Origin: CAVRUZ01 sp963724495
GTDB lineage: Bacteria; Actinomycetota; Actinomycetes; Propionibacteriales; DAIQRJ01
Direction: 5' to 3'
Length of the DNA stretch: 64,000 nt
NCBI GenBank assembly: GCA_963724495.1
Contig: CAVRUZ010000002.1
Coordinates: forward strand, 1,116,001 to 1,180,000
Shown: in pieces, positions 16,742 to 25,415 of the stretch
How the letters are laid out: each line of letters starts with the position of its first letter
Position numbering within the stretch: the stretch's first letter is position 1
Program-made: the position numbers and the translations under genes
The notes under the pieces: model-generated
The model's database searches: none
Seen by the model: only the letters and a program-made list of their open reading frames with translations
Told to the model about the DNA's origin: nothing

Positions 16742-17752
16742 TCAGCCGTCGGACCGGTCCACGCTCTCCTTGGCCCGGGCCTCGGTCGCCTCCAGCGAGC
16801 GCGTGCGCAGGAGCGAGGCCACTGTGGTCACCGCCACGGTGGCACCGATGAAGGCGAGCGAGAAGCCGATGCTGATCTCCGGCGCCCACTCGATGTGCTC
16901 GCCGCCGTTGATGAAGGGGACCTCGTTGGTGTGCATGGCGTGGAAGACGAGCTTCACGCCGATGAAGCCGAGAATCGCAGCCAGGCCGTAGTGCAGGTAG
17001 ACGAGCCGCGTGAGCAGGCCACCGATGAGGAAGTACAGCTGCCGCAGGCCCATCAGCGCGAAGACGTTGGCTGTGAACACCAGATAGGGCTCTTGGGTCA
17101 GGCCGAAGATGGCTGGGATCGAGTCGAGGGCGAACATCACGTCGGTGGCGCCCAGCGCGATGATCGTCAGCAGCATGGGGGTGAGGAGCCGCCGGCCGTC
17201 CACCCGGTGCGTCAGCTTGGTGCCGTGGAAGTCGTCGGTGAACGGCAGCCAACGACGCGCCGCCCGGACGATGACGTTCTCGCCGTCGTCGCTGGGGTCG
17301 TTGTTCCGTGCCTGGCTCCAGGCGGTGTAGAGCAGGAAGGCGCCGAACAGGTAGAACACCCAGCTGACGTGCTGGATCAGCGTTGCGCCCAAGGCGATGA
17401 ACACGCCCCGGAAGATCAGGGCCAGGATGATCCCGACCATCAGCGCCGTCTGCTGCAGCTTTCTGGGCACCTTCATCGACTGCATGATGATGATGAACAC
17501 GAACAGGTTGTCGATGCTGAGCGAATACTCGGTGATCCAGCCGCCGTAGAACTCTCCCGCGTAGCGGGGGCCGGAGAACAGCCAGACCCCAAGGCCGAAC
17601 AGCACGGCTGCGCCGACGAAGATGCAGATGGCGACCACACACTCGCGCATCGACGGCTCGTGCGGGCGGCGGCCGATCACCACGATGTCGATGAGCAGGA
17701 TCACGGCCATGACGGCGATCGTGACGACCCAGGCAGTGGTGGATACGTGCAC
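16742..17752 (-). CDS. TerC family integral membrane protein
   Basis: The 336-residue protein has about nine membrane segments with the TerC signatures: acidic residues in SLSIDNLFVF near residue 79 and TDVMFALDSIPAIFG in the second half. TerC proteins have been linked to tellurite resistance and, more recently, to manganese export during protein secretion. The GTG at 17750-17752 follows GGAGGATTCC; the upstream ATG reading adds a polar extension without a ribosome site. The gene converges on the NlpC/P60 gene with a 21-bp gap. Confidence 0.9.
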   Translation of the reverse strand: MHVSTTAWVVTIAVMAVILLIDIVVIGRRPHEPSMRECVVAICIFVGAAVLFGLGVWLFSGPRYAGEFYGGWITEYSLSIDNLFVFIIIMQSMKVPRKLQQTALMVGIILALIFRGVFIALGATLIQHVSWVFYLFGAFLLYTAWSQARNNDPSDDGENVIVRAARRWLPFTDDFHGTKLTHRVDGRRLLTPMLLTIIALGATDVMFALDSIPAIFGLTQEPYLVFTANVFALMGLRQLYFLIGGLLTRLVYLHYGLAAILGFIGVKLVFHAMHTNEVPFINGGEHIEWAPEISIGFSLAFIGATVAVTTVASLLRTRSLEATEARAKESVDRSDG

Positions 17753-17966
17753 GGAATCCTCCGGGATGGTGGCGCAGCGCGTGGAGGTCTCTTCCACCCC
17801 GGCCTAAGCCGCGGCCCCGGCGCCGGTTCGGCGGAACCGGCAGGACCGGGTGCACCTCACGTGATGACGACGCCGGAAATGGGGAATACTCCCCTCCCGG
17901 AACAGTCACCATTGTGGCCTACGGAGCCCTGATCGGACGATTCGGGCCACAGACGCCCCCGCTGGC

Positions 17967-19865
17967 ATGATGGTCCGAGTGACTTCACCCGCGCTCGCGC
18001 GCCGGACCGACCTGCGCAACATCGCGATCATCGCGCACGTCGACCACGGCAAGACCACCCTCGTCGACCAACTCCTGCGTCAGGCCGGCTCTTTCCGGGT
18101 CGGCGCAGAGCTGGACGACCGGGTCATGGACTCGATGGATCTCGAGCGCGAGAAGGGCATCACGATCCTCGCGAAGAACACCGCGGTGGAGTGGGCCGGC
18201 CCCGACGGTCCGGTCACCCTGAACATCATCGACACACCGGGCCACGCCGACTTCGGCGGTGAGGTCGAGCGTGGACTGGAGATGGTCGACGGCGTCCTCC
18301 TGCTCGTCGACGCGAGTGAGGGCCCGCTCCCGCAGACCCGTTTCGTCCTGCGCAAGGCGCTGACGAAGAAGCTGCCGGTGGTGCTGGTGGTCAACAAGGT
18401 CGATCGGTCCGACGCCCGGATCGCCGACGTCGTCAACGCCTGCTACGAGCTGTTCCTCGACCTTGCCGACGACCACGACGAGACCGTGCTGGACTTCCCG
18501 GTGATCTACGCGTCGGCGAAAGCCGGCAGGGCTTCGCTCGAGCGCCCGGCGGACGGCGACATGCCAGGCACGAAGAACCTGGACGTACTGGTCGAGACCG
18601 TCCTCACCACCGTCCCGGCGCCCACCTACGACCCGAACGCCAGCCTGCAGGCGCACGTCACGAACCTCGACGCGTCCCCCTACCTCGGCCGGCTCGCGCT
18701 GTGCCGCGTGCACCACGGGACGCTGCGCAAGGGCTCGACGGTCGCGTGGTGCCGTCACGACGGGTCGATCGAACGAGTCAGGATCACCGAGATGTTCCTG
18801 ACCAGGGCGTTGGACCGGGTCCCTGCCGAGGAAGCCGGGCCCGGTGACATCGTCGCGATCGCGGGGATCCCGGGAATCACCATCGGCGACACGCTCACCG
18901 ATCCCGACAACCCCCGGCCGCTCCCCACGATCACCGTCGACGAGCCTTCGCTGTCGGTGACGATCGGCATCAACACGGCCCCGCTGGCCGGGCGGTCGGG
19001 CAAGAAGCTCACCGCACGGCTGGTGAAGAGCCGGCTCGATGCCGAACTCGTCGGAAACGTCTCGCTCCGCGTGCTCGACACCGAGCGGCCCGACACGTGG
19101 GAGGTCCAGGGCAGGGGCGAGCTGCAGCTGGCGATCCTCGTCGAGATCATGCGGCGCGAGGGATTCGAGCTCACGGTCGGCAAGCCGCAGGTGGTCACCC
19201 AGGACGTCAACGGGGTGCTGTCCGAGCCGGTCGAGCACGTGACGATCGACGTTCCGGAGGACTACGTCGGCGTCGTCACCCAGCTCCTCGGCCTGCGCAA
19301 GGGCCGGCTGGAGCAGATGGTGAACCACGGCACCGGGTGGGTTCGGCTCGACTACCGGGTCCCTGCGCGCGGCCTCATCGGCTTCCGGACCGAGTTCCTC
19401 ACCGAGACCCGAGGGACCGGCCTCATCCACCACGTCTTCGACGGCTTCGAGCCGTGGGCCGGTGAGCTGCGCACCCGTCCGCGCGGCTCGCTGGTGGCCG
19501 ACCGGCAGGGAAAGGTGACCGGGTTCGCCTGTTTCAACCTGCAGGAGCGCGGGACCCTGTTCGTGGGTCCCGGCGCCGAGGTCTACGAGGGCATGGTGGT
19601 CGGTGAGAACAGTCGCTCCGAGGACATGGACGTCAACGCCACCAAGGAGAAGAAGCTGACGAACGTGCGGTCGGCCGGCGCCGACGAACTCGAGCGGCTG
19701 GTCCCCCCGCGCGCGATGGCGCTGGAGCAGGCCCTGGAGTTCTGCCGCGTGGACGAGTGCCTCGAAGTGACGCCGCACCACGTGCGCATCCGCAAGACCG
19801 TGCTGTCGGGCAACGACCGCGCGAAGACAGCAAGCCGCGCCCGCACCGCCGCTGCCGCCGGCTAG
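17967..19865 (+). CDS. typA: Translational GTPase TypA/BipA
   Basis: This ribosome-associated GTPase has G1 AHVDHGKT at residues 23-30, the switch segment REKGITI, G3 DTPGHADFGGE, G4 NKVDRSDA and G5 YASAKAG, then EF-G-like domains and the TypA-specific C-terminal domain. The 632-residue length is normal. ATGs at 17967 and 17970 and a GTG at 17979 are possible starts; none has a clear Shine-Dalgarno, so the transcript may be leaderless. The stop codon overlaps that of the convergent AGE gene in a CTAG. Confidence 0.95.
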   Translation: MMVRVTSPALARRTDLRNIAIIAHVDHGKTTLVDQLLRQAGSFRVGAELDDRVMDSMDLEREKGITILAKNTAVEWAGPDGPVTLNIIDTPGHADFGGEVERGLEMVDGVLLLVDASEGPLPQTRFVLRKALTKKLPVVLVVNKVDRSDARIADVVNACYELFLDLADDHDETVLDFPVIYASAKAGRASLERPADGDMPGTKNLDVLVETVLTTVPAPTYDPNASLQAHVTNLDASPYLGRLALCRVHHGTLRKGSTVAWCRHDGSIERVRITEMFLTRALDRVPAEEAGPGDIVAIAGIPGITIGDTLTDPDNPRPLPTITVDEPSLSVTIGINTAPLAGRSGKKLTARLVKSRLDAELVGNVSLRVLDTERPDTWEVQGRGELQLAILVEIMRREGFELTVGKPQVVTQDVNGVLSEPVEHVTIDVPEDYVGVVTQLLGLRKGRLEQMVNHGTGWVRLDYRVPARGLIGFRTEFLTETRGTGLIHHVFDGFEPWAGELRTRPRGSLVADRQGKVTGFACFNLQERGTLFVGPGAEVYEGMVVGENSRSEDMDVNATKEKKLTNVRSAGADELERLVPPRAMALEQALEFCRVDECLEVTPHHVRIRKTVLSGNDRAKTASRARTAAAAG

Positions 19866-21100
19866 CCGGTCCCGCCCTCCAGCAGACCCTCGCGAACCGC
19901 CTTGGCCAGTCCGGGTGCCAACGGCAGCTGCGGGATGAGCATGGCCTGGACGGCGTGGTACAGGTCGGGCTTGCCCGACCAGACACTCGCCACCGGCTGG
20001 TTCCACTGGTCGAGCTGGTGGTGCCAGGACCCGCGGTCGAGGTCGAGCAGGTGGCGCCTGGCGTAGTCCCACCACTGGGCCGCGCGCTCGGCGTAGCGCG
20101 ACTCCCCGGTGCGCCGGTGCAAGGCCGCGGCGGCACCTATCGCCTCGCAGACGACCCAGTGCAGCCGGTCGTGCACCACCGGGTGGCCGTCGAAGTCGGT
20201 GGTGTAGACGAAGCCGTCGGCACCGTCGGCCGCCCAGCCATCGGTCACCGCGCGGTCGAACAGCGACCGGGCCGCTGCGACCAGCCCCGCGTCGTCCCCG
20301 CCGCCGGCCGCCTCGAGGTGCAGCAACAGCCGGGACCACTCCAGCGCGTGCCCGACCGTCGCGCCGAACGGCTTGAACTGGTCGTCGGGCCGGTCGGCGT
20401 TGTAGCGCAGGTCCGGCGTCCACGAAGTCGAGTAGTGCTCCGGGATGCGCCAGTCGTGCGTCTCGGCCTGGGTGATCATGCGGTCCGCCACCCGTCGAGC
20501 CTTCTCCAGGTGCGTGGCGTCGCCGGTCGCGTCGGCGGCGGCCAGCAGCGCCTCGACGCCGTGCATGTTCGCGTTCATGCCCCGGTAGCCGTCGGCCCGG
20601 GTGAACGCACGGTCCCAGGTGTCGACGAACATGCCGGCCGGTTCCTCCCAGAACCGGCCCAGCCAGATGTCGAGGGCGTCGTCGAGCAGCCGCCTGCCGT
20701 CGCGATGACCCGCGACCGTCGCCGTCGACGCGGCCAGGACGACGAATGCGTGCGCGTAGCAGTCCTTGGGAGTGGCGGCGTCGCCCTCGGATGCCTCGCC
20801 GCCGCCGACCTGCATGAACCAGCCACCACCGTCCGCATCACGCAGCCTGCCGTCGAGGCTGGCCAGCGCGACGTCGGCGAGGGCATCCGCACCGGCGAAG
20901 CCGGTCATGGAGCCCAGCAGGTAGACGTGGGCCATCCGGGCGGTCATGTAGGTGAAGACCGGCCGCGTGAACGTCGGCGTGCCGTCGTCACCGAGCCAGG
21001 CAGCGCCGCCGTCGGGATGCGGGAAGCGTCGTCCGAACGCGAGCAGCCGGGTGTACTCCGCGGTCAGTTCCGCCGCCGGGATCACCGGATCCGTGCCCAT
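19862..21100 (-). CDS. AGE family sugar epimerase/isomerase
   Basis: The 412-residue protein is an (alpha/alpha)6-barrel type enzyme of the N-acylglucosamine 2-epimerase superfamily. Recognisable blocks are FTYMTARMAHVYLLG, KDCYAHAFVVLAAS, RGMNANMHGVEALLAA, IPEHYSTSW, GATVGHALEWSRLLL and a C-terminal GSWHHQLDQWNQP, containing the conserved histidines. Close actinobacterial relatives are often annotated as mannose isomerase or YihS-like aldose-ketose isomerases, which would fit the nearby beta-mannosidase, but substrate is not proven. The ATG at 21098-21100 follows GGAGGTGGGC. It is convergent with typA. Confidence 0.87.
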   Translation of the reverse strand: MGTDPVIPAAELTAEYTRLLAFGRRFPHPDGGAAWLGDDGTPTFTRPVFTYMTARMAHVYLLGSMTGFAGADALADVALASLDGRLRDADGGGWFMQVGGGEASEGDAATPKDCYAHAFVVLAASTATVAGHRDGRRLLDDALDIWLGRFWEEPAGMFVDTWDRAFTRADGYRGMNANMHGVEALLAAADATGDATHLEKARRVADRMITQAETHDWRIPEHYSTSWTPDLRYNADRPDDQFKPFGATVGHALEWSRLLLHLEAAGGGDDAGLVAAARSLFDRAVTDGWAADGADGFVYTTDFDGHPVVHDRLHWVVCEAIGAAAALHRRTGESRYAERAAQWWDYARRHLLDLDRGSWHHQLDQWNQPVASVWSGKPDLYHAVQAMLIPQLPLAPGLAKAVREGLLEGGTG

Positions 21101-21262
21101 TGCCCACCTCCGAGGTCGGCCCATCGTGCCAGTGCTACCGGCGGCGAGCCGACGCGACCGCGCCAGCATCGGCCATCGGGCCGTGGGCCGCCCCTGCCTA
21201 GGCTGGCCGTCGAATGCAGCCTTGGCTGCCGCCGAGCCGTCCGAGTCGAGAGGTCAGCCGCC

Positions 21263-22963
21263 ATGCCGATCCGCAGTGTCGCGACGGGCAGTCGCTCTCA
21301 GCTGCTGGCGACCAAGGCTCGCTCCGTAACCGGCCACCAGGCCGTCCTGCTGGAGATCGACCTCGACCGAGGTCTGCTCGAGGACCCGCCCGCCGGTCCG
21401 ATGTCCGCGGTCCGGGCCTGGGGCAGTCCGAGACTGCAGGCGGTGGTCGACGGGCTGCGGGCCGCGCGCGGTGACCGCGACGTCCGCGGCCTGGTCGTGC
21501 GCGTGGGCGGGCACTCGCCGGGGTTCGCCGTCGTGCACGCACTACGAAGCGCCATCGTCGACTTCGCCGCTTCGGGCAAGCCGACCGTCTGCTTCGCCGA
21601 GTCCTTCGGGGAACTGAGCCAGTCGATGTCGGGCTACCTGCTCGCGACGGCGTGCGACACGATCTTCCTGCAGCCCTCGGGGTCCGTCGGAATCGGTGGC
21701 GTGAGCGCCTCGGCTGTGTACGTCCGCAGCGCCCTCGACCGGCTCGGCGTGCAGCCCGAGATGGACCGACGGCACGAGTACAAGTCCGCGGCCGACACCT
21801 TCGTCTCGCCGGACATGACCGAGCCCAACCGGGAGATGCTGACGCAGGTGGTGTCCTCCCTTGCGGAGCACTCGCTCGCGGTGGTCGCGGCCCGGCGCGA
21901 GCTCGATCCTGCGGCCGTCGCCACGGCCGTTGCCGAGTCACCCGTGCCCGCCATGCGTGCGCTGGAGCTGGGGCTCGTCGATCGTCTCGGCTATGCCGAC
22001 GACGCCTACGCGGACGCACGTGAGCAGGCGGGCTGCAGCGCCACCCGCTACGTCGAACGGCATCACCGGCGGGGCTCGGCCCCCGGTCGGCTCACCAGCC
22101 GCACGATTGCCGTGGTCCCCGTGACCGGCGCGATCGTGGCCGGGTCGGGAGGGCCGGGACGCTCCAGGGGCAACGCCACCTCTGGCTCGGTCACGGCAGC
22201 CTTGCGCGCGGCTGCGGCGCAGGGCGCGGCGGCGGTTGTGCTGCGGGTGAACTCGCCCGGCGGGTCCTACGTGGCCTCGGACGCGATCCGGCACCAGGTG
22301 CGCCGGCTGCGCGCCGACGGGATCCCCGTGGTGGCGGCGATGGGCTCGGTCGCCGCTTCCGGCGGGTACTTCGTCTCGATGGGTGCCGACGAGATCGTCG
22401 CCGCTCCCGGCTCACTGACCGGTTCGATCGGAGTCCTGGGCGGCAAGGGCGTGATCAGGGACCTGCTCGCGAAGGGCGGAATCGTCGGGCGGACGCTCGG
22501 ATCGCATCCGCACGCCGACATGATGTCGCCACTGCGCGCGTTCTCCGACGAGGAGTGGGCGAAGCTTCAGGCCTTCCTGGACTCGGTGTACGCGGACTTC
22601 ACCACCAAGGCCGCGGAGGACCGGAGCATGGATATCGCACAGTTGGAGCCGCACGCGCGCGGCCGGGTCTGGACCGGCGTCGACGCGGTCAAGCTCGGGT
22701 TGGTCGACCGCCTCGGTGACCTGCACGACGCGGTCAGGCTCGCGGCGCGCATGGCCGGAGCTGACCCGGATCACGTGCGGGTGAAGGCATTTCCGCACCA
22801 GAGCTGGATCGCCAAGGTCCGGCCGCCGGAGAACAGCGACCGGGCCGCGGCTGGGGTGCAGATACCGACCACGCCGGAAGGTCTGCTCGGAGCGGTGACT
22901 AGCGCACTCGGTGTGACTCCCGCCGGGATCCTCCAGCTGCCCGGGCACTGGCACCTGAGCTAG
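21263..22963 (+). CDS. sppA: Signal peptide peptidase SppA, 67K type
   Basis: This Ser/Lys peptidase of 566 residues has tandem ClpP-like domains. The general-base lysine appears in HEYKSAAD (K174) in the first domain and the nucleophile serine in VAASGGYF (S366) in the second, the split arrangement of E. coli-type SppA. SppA degrades cleaved signal peptides. Unlike the E. coli enzyme, no N-terminal membrane segment is visible: the first 30 residues are polar and basic, so it may be cytosolic or peripheral. The ATG at 21263 follows GAGAGG. It is divergent from the AGE gene. Confidence 0.92.
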   Translation: MPIRSVATGSRSQLLATKARSVTGHQAVLLEIDLDRGLLEDPPAGPMSAVRAWGSPRLQAVVDGLRAARGDRDVRGLVVRVGGHSPGFAVVHALRSAIVDFAASGKPTVCFAESFGELSQSMSGYLLATACDTIFLQPSGSVGIGGVSASAVYVRSALDRLGVQPEMDRRHEYKSAADTFVSPDMTEPNREMLTQVVSSLAEHSLAVVAARRELDPAAVATAVAESPVPAMRALELGLVDRLGYADDAYADAREQAGCSATRYVERHHRRGSAPGRLTSRTIAVVPVTGAIVAGSGGPGRSRGNATSGSVTAALRAAAAQGAAAVVLRVNSPGGSYVASDAIRHQVRRLRADGIPVVAAMGSVAASGGYFVSMGADEIVAAPGSLTGSIGVLGGKGVIRDLLAKGGIVGRTLGSHPHADMMSPLRAFSDEEWAKLQAFLDSVYADFTTKAAEDRSMDIAQLEPHARGRVWTGVDAVKLGLVDRLGDLHDAVRLAARMAGADPDHVRVKAFPHQSWIAKVRPPENSDRAAAGVQIPTTPEGLLGAVTSALGVTPAGILQLPGHWHLS

Positions 22964-22987
22964 CGCGGTCGGTGCAGTCTCCCTCCA

Positions 22988-24988
22988 TCAGCTCCAGGGG
23001 AAGCTGCTGCGACCGATGTCGTAGAGACCGTTGAAGAAACGTGGTCCATCGGAGAGCAGGACGTGGCACTCCCCTGGCTCCGGTCGGTCGTCGCGGACCA
23101 GCTTCACGAGGACCTCGTTCCAGCCGTCGACGAGGTCGACCATGCCCCCGGAGCCAGGCGGACCCGACAGGTTCGGCCGCAGGTTGTTGTATCCGGATCG
23201 CGTGCGCACATCCGCACCGTTGACCCAGACCCTGCTCGGAAGGTTCGAGTCGACCACCAGGTGCACGCTCCGGGCCGCCGGTGCCTGAAGGAACAGCTGG
23301 ACGTAGTAGGCACCGTCAGCCGTGAGCAGGTCACTCAGCTCGAGGTCGTGGCCGCGGCTGAAACGGCCCCGCCAGTCACCCGGCCGAGCGTCTGCGTGGT
23401 GCGGGTCTGCACCACGCTCCTCGGGCGGAAAGGCCTTGGCCAGCAGGGAATCGTCATCCTCGCCCGCCCTGGGGAATGGCCCGGCTACGCGGAGAGCGGT
23501 CGCCCCGACCATCACGACCGGGATGCTCGCGGGTGCCGGCCGACCGGTCAGGACCGGCTCGAGCCACAGCAGGTTCGACGGCCTCACCGAAGCCGGGGCG
23601 CCGGGGGTGAAGGTGAAGGCGGTGGTCACGCTCCCGTAGCCCGGAACGGTGAGGTCCTGCTGGCCGTCGACCTCCCACCCGCCCGGACCGTAAAGGTTCA
23701 ACCGGGTCTCCACGTCGTCTGCCCGGTTGGAGACCAGGGTGGCGCGAAACTCGCGGGTCTCCCCCGGCACCACCACCGGTGTTCCGCGGTAGTCGACCAG
23801 CGTGTCGAAGTCCTTGCCCTCGAAGCGGACGGTGGACGGGTCGGCGTCGCGCAAGGACGCGGTGGCCGCGTCGCAGTACAGATCCTCCACCGACGTACGC
23901 AATACGCCGTCGCCGTCGAGAACGCCGTGCTCGGTGAGAACCCGGTAGGCGACCCGGCGGATCCGGGTCGCGAGCTCGTCGAGGTCGGCCGGGATGGGGT
24001 TCGGGCCGTCGGACAGATGCCGGACGCCGCCCCAGCTCTCGTTGGTGGCGACACCGTCGCCGAGCGGCTCGATCCATCGCGCCGGCAGGCCCGACTTCCC
24101 CGCCAGGATGCCGAGGTAACTTCCGATAGCGGCGCCGGATGAGTCGGTGTCGTAACCACAGTTGACGGTCATGCAGATGCCCTCGCCGAAGTCCCGCCCG
24201 TACAGCAGGCCGATCACCTGGAATCCCAGGTTGAGCGGCGAGTACTGCGCGTTGTAGTGCGGCGTCGCCTCGCGGACTCGCTCCCTCGCGGCCTTCCAGT
24301 CCAGACCGTCCTGGTGTGCTGACACCGCTGCCCGGATCGCAGCGGCAGTCTTGCTCCCCTCCGGCACGTACGACAGGCCGATGTCGATCAGCAGATTCGC
24401 GTCGGAGAGCAGGAACGCGGCTGATTCGACTGCCACGTTGAACAGTTCGCCGTACACCGACTCGCCGCCCGCGTGGTCGCAGATCCCGTCGAGGATCGCG
24501 TAGCGCGCCGCCACCCGGGGCGCACCGGGAGCGACACACGCCCAGATCTCCGAGCGGATCGGGCAGCCCATGCAGTCGACGAACCAGTTGTTGTGCAACC
24601 CAGAGATCGGCGGTTCGAGACCCAGCCGCAGATTGGTCTTGCTCAGGCCGTACTCGTCGAAGTTGTAGCCCACGTGGTCGAGCCAGTACCGCGCCATGTC
24701 GCGCGAGGTCAGGCCCGGACCGACCTCCTCGATCGCCTTGAGCCAGGCCAGCTGCATCTCGAGGTCGTCGTTGGGCAGGCCGCCCTCCTGCAGCTCGGGA
24801 TACCACCAGACGTCGAACGGCTCGTCCTCGCCGAACGTCTTCTCCAGTGGGGTGCCGAGCGTGCCGCCGGCGTTCTTCCCCAGCCAGCAGCCGTAGACCT
24901 TGTCGTAGAAGGTGGTGCCGCCCAGTTCGAGCGACAGGGCATCGAGGGAGACGGGCTCGTGGGTTGGAGTTTCTGTGGGTGCGGTCAC
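22988..24988 (-). CDS. ADP-ribosylglycohydrolase family protein with C-terminal beta-sandwich region
   Basis: Residues 25-345 have the ADP-ribosylglycohydrolase fold with metal-ligand motifs LPNDDLEMQ (near 71-79) and GYDTDSSGAAIGS. From about 380 the protein changes to a beta-rich, NEW-like segment (VVPGETREFRATLVSNRADD) and ends in a region (SVHLVVDSNLPSRVWVNG; DGWNEVLVKLV) resembling the galactose-binding-like modules of glycosidases. At 666 residues it is twice a simple ARH. The family removes ADP-ribose from proteins or small molecules; the appended modules and the neighbouring sugar enzymes suggest a carbohydrate-type N- or O-glycoside substrate instead, which is inference. No signal peptide is seen. 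Confidence 0.84.
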   Translation of the reverse strand: MTAPTETPTHEPVSLDALSLELGGTTFYDKVYGCWLGKNAGGTLGTPLEKTFGEDEPFDVWWYPELQEGGLPNDDLEMQLAWLKAIEEVGPGLTSRDMARYWLDHVGYNFDEYGLSKTNLRLGLEPPISGLHNNWFVDCMGCPIRSEIWACVAPGAPRVAARYAILDGICDHAGGESVYGELFNVAVESAAFLLSDANLLIDIGLSYVPEGSKTAAAIRAAVSAHQDGLDWKAARERVREATPHYNAQYSPLNLGFQVIGLLYGRDFGEGICMTVNCGYDTDSSGAAIGSYLGILAGKSGLPARWIEPLGDGVATNESWGGVRHLSDGPNPIPADLDELATRIRRVAYRVLTEHGVLDGDGVLRTSVEDLYCDAATASLRDADPSTVRFEGKDFDTLVDYRGTPVVVPGETREFRATLVSNRADDVETRLNLYGPGGWEVDGQQDLTVPGYGSVTTAFTFTPGAPASVRPSNLLWLEPVLTGRPAPASIPVVMVGATALRVAGPFPRAGEDDDSLLAKAFPPEERGADPHHADARPGDWRGRFSRGHDLELSDLLTADGAYYVQLFLQAPAARSVHLVVDSNLPSRVWVNGADVRTRSGYNNLRPNLSGPPGSGGMVDLVDGWNEVLVKLVRDDRPEPGECHVLLSDGPRFFNGLYDIGRSSFPWS

Positions 24989-25064
24989 CCGCCCCAGTCA
25001 ACGAGACGCCTCGGACCGCGGCAACCTGCACGCCGGACACGGCCAGGGTCGGCCCAGTGCTGCC

Positions 25065-25415
25065 TCAGACGATGGGCCGCTTCGACTTGGGCAGCCGGGA
25101 CACGACGTCGTTGTAGCTCGCGTCGACGAGTTCCTCGAGGTCGTCCACCGGCACGGCGCCGTCGAGCCGGATCGTGTTCCACCCGTACCGCCCGATGTAG
25201 GCCATCACGCTGGCGTCGTGGGGATAGGTCGCGAGGAGCTCGTCGGCCTCTTCGCGTGTTCGGCCGCACTTGAGCCCGATGGTCTCCGACCCGAGGAAGG
25301 CGAAGATCTTGTCGCCGACCTTGGCCACCTGGTCGCCCTCCCACGGCTCGTCTGCCCACGCGCCGGGCTTGCCGAGCGCGTGCGCGGCCAGAGCCTCGCC
25401 GGTGGTCCTCGTCAA
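25065..25415 (-). CDS. MmcQ/YjbR family protein
   Basis: The 116-residue protein has the MmcQ/YjbR pattern: a short N-terminal helix, the [19 protein letters not shown] beta-hairpin, an IGLKC strand, and [19 protein letters not shown] towards the end, with a C-terminal helix. These are often called DNA-binding from a structural resemblance, but the function is unknown. The start is a TTG at 25413-25415 that overlaps the uvrB stop as TTGA, so it is translationally coupled to uvrB. Confidence 0.85.
   Translation of the reverse strand: MTRTTGEALAAHALGKPGAWADEPWEGDQVAKVGDKIFAFLGSETIGLKCGRTREEADELLATYPHDASVMAYIGRYGWNTIRLDGAVPVDDLEELVDASYNDVVSRLPKSKRPIV

Noticed and set aside
17985..20423. 812-codon minus-strand frame through typA
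   Set aside because: It runs antisense to the well-conserved GTPase and joins into the AGE gene region in the wrong frame; no family match.
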